Assembly (NCBI GenBank): GCA_029555885.1
Contig: JAKPQT010000261.1
Location: 1-25,216 of the forward strand
Reading direction: 5' to 3'
Length of the DNA: 25,216 nucleotides
Source of the DNA: Chloroflexota bacterium
Lineage (GTDB): Bacteria; Chloroflexota; Anaerolineae; CG2-30-64-16
This document shows, in pieces, positions 24,696 to 25,216 of this stretch (position 1 is its first letter; every line of letters begins with the position of its first letter). The notes under the pieces were generated by a model. It was not told the origin of the DNA. It saw only the letters and a list, made by a program, of their open reading frames with translations, and ran no database searches. Position numbers and translations under genes: made by a program.

Positions 24696-24723
24696 ATTGT
24701 AGCACCGTCCAAGCCAAATGCAA
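24696..24723 (-). promoter_or_regulatory. Predicted promoter of the small membrane protein gene
   Basis: On the minus strand TTGCAT (24723-24718) and TACAAT (24701-24696) are spaced by 16 nt. The same TACAAT -10 is found before the MBL gene and the Lys-rich small gene, which suggests a common form in this genome. Confidence 0.45.
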
Positions 24724-24764
24724 GAAAGCTGCCCCGCGAGAGGAAGTCACCTGCTACCATTGGC

Positions 24765-24852
24765 TGGCAGCCTGCGGTTTGCAACCGCAGGCTGCCAGGC
24801 GAACCTGCTTCAGCAGGTTTCGGGCATCGGGCTGCGGTTTGCAACCGCAGCC
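24765..24852. repeat. Cluster of three hairpins with repeated GCGGTTTGCAACCGC core
   Basis: Hairpin 1 (24765-24797) has a perfect 15-bp stem with a TGC loop. Hairpin 2 is AACCTGC-TTCA-GCAGGTT (24802-24819). Hairpin 3 (24830-24852) has a 10-bp stem, also with a TGC loop, and repeats the core CTGCGGTTTGCAACCGCAG of hairpin 1. They lie in the 243-base gap upstream of the membrane protein gene and downstream of the Lys-rich gene, and may be REP-like repeats or terminators for the latter. Confidence 0.65.
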
Positions 24853-24904
24853 GTGGGGCGACGCGGGTTAACGGGTGTACTTGTTCACCTTCATCAACCG
24901 TTCG

Positions 24905-25015
24905 TCACGAGCCCTTCGGCTGCTTCTCCTGCTTCTTCTTCGTCTCCTGCTCCAGTTTGGCCGCCTTCTGTTTCTGGACCTTGTCCTTGTCTTTCTTGCC
25001 GCCTTTGTCTCCCAT
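24905..25015 (-). CDS. 36-residue lysine-rich small protein
   Basis: A short frame starts at ATG 25015 with AAAGGAG 7 nt upstream. It encodes MGDKGGKKDKDKVQKQKAAK followed by a Glu/Gln/Lys-rich stretch ending QPKGS; 13 of 36 residues are lysine. It should be soluble and largely helical or disordered. Small Lys-rich proteins of this kind are found in many bacteria, often without known function; nucleic-acid binding is a guess. Support comes from the ribosome-binding site, the -10 upstream and a hairpin cluster downstream, not from homology. Confidence 0.6.
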   Translation of the reverse strand: MGDKGGKKDKDKVQKQKAAKLEQETKKKQEKQPKGS

Positions 25016-25033
25016 GGGGTGACTCCTTTCTCG

Positions 25034-25060
25034 CGCTGCTTGCGCGCAGCGTCAATTGTA
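25034..25060 (-). promoter_or_regulatory. -10 element and leader hairpin of the Lys-rich gene
   Basis: TACAAT (25060-25055, minus strand) would start transcription near 25048. A short hairpin, CGCTGC/GCAGCG (25034-25051), lies at the 5' end of the leader, just before AAAGGAG. No clear -35 is seen. Confidence 0.35.
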
Positions 25061-25106
25061 CCACCAATCTGTCTCCAGCGTGCTGCCCAAATTCGGCGGC
25101 GACGCT

Positions 25107-25135
25107 TTGACGCAGGCTTCCGCTTGGAGTATCAT
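25107..25135 (+). promoter_or_regulatory. Predicted sigma-70 promoter of the aldo/keto reductase gene
   Basis: TTGACG (25107-25112) and TATCAT (25130-25135) are exactly 17 nt apart, each with one mismatch to consensus, 46 nt before the start codon. Confidence 0.6.
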
Positions 25136-25180
25136 CCCGACAGACGAATCCCCGGCATCTGTTCCACCGAAGGAGGCATC

Positions 25181-25216
25181 ATGAAGAAGATTCCGCTGGG
25201 CGACACCGGCGTCGAG
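25181..25216 (+). CDS. Probable aldo/keto reductase, first 12 codons
   Basis: ATG at 25181 with AAGGAGG 4 nt upstream. The visible residues MKKIPLGDTGVE match the usual N-terminus of aldo/keto reductases (M-x-x-x-x-LG-x-TG-hydrophobic). The rest lies outside the window, so catalytic residues cannot be checked. Confidence 0.6.
   Translation, partial: MKKIPLGDTGVE

Noticed and set aside
24765..24852. CRISPR-like repeats
   Set aside because: Only two copies, palindromic with TGC loops, no regular spacers or cas genes.

Overview
The window is GC-rich, densely packed bacterial DNA. Its codon choice, Ala/Pro-rich lipoprotein linkers, dipeptide-type ABC transporter, several intracellular glycoside hydrolases and abundant intergenic palindromes suggest a Chloroflexota organism (Anaerolineae/Caldilineae-like) or a similar high-GC heterotroph. 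This placement is inference; no rRNA or other marker gene is present. I see no tRNA, rRNA, CRISPR array, transposase or transcription regulator gene.

Left part (1-4600). Two minus-strand genes, a partial YibE/F-type membrane protein and a COG1237-type metallo-beta-lactamase-fold enzyme, diverge from a lipid-anchored cytochrome with five CXXCH haem motifs. An exported DUF2202 ferritin-like protein follows as a separate unit. It has a perfect hairpin in its leader, a terminator behind it, and then a 23-bp-stem palindrome.

Centre (4797-15310). A TTGACA/TATAGT promoter precedes three overlapping genes: a fused [2Fe-2S]-[2Fe-2S]-molybdopterin hydroxylase, its FAD subunit, and a GalT/HIT-like protein with an HGHTQ motif. 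This triad is the most interesting metabolic unit in the window because its substrate cannot be guessed from known operons. After a large hairpin that begins inside the last codons of the triad comes a four-gene dipeptide/oligopeptide-family ABC importer: lipoprotein binding protein, DppC-type permease, a single fused OppD-OppF ATPase, and a DppB-type permease starting at TTG. Each gene of the importer overlaps the next by 4 nt.

Right part (15311-24202). Four carbohydrate-active enzymes follow, none with a visible signal peptide: GH38 alpha-mannosidase and GH32 fructosidase (minus strand, likely one transcript), GH13 amylosucrase-like (plus) and a GH3 glycosidase (minus). The last two converge on a shared 47-bp hairpin. 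The enzymes are probably cytosolic and act on imported sugars. The neighbouring family-5 importer could therefore carry oligosaccharides instead of peptides (inference). Between GH32 and amylosucrase lies a 157-bp MITE-like element with 15-bp terminal inverted repeats and a perfect 5-bp target duplication.

Right end (24203-25216). A 128-residue protein with three hydrophobic segments, a run of three hairpins, a 36-residue lysine-rich protein and the first 12 codons of a probable aldo/keto reductase. Each gene has a recognisable ribosome-binding site; promoter-like hexamers precede the three units, but that of the lysine-rich gene is only a -10.
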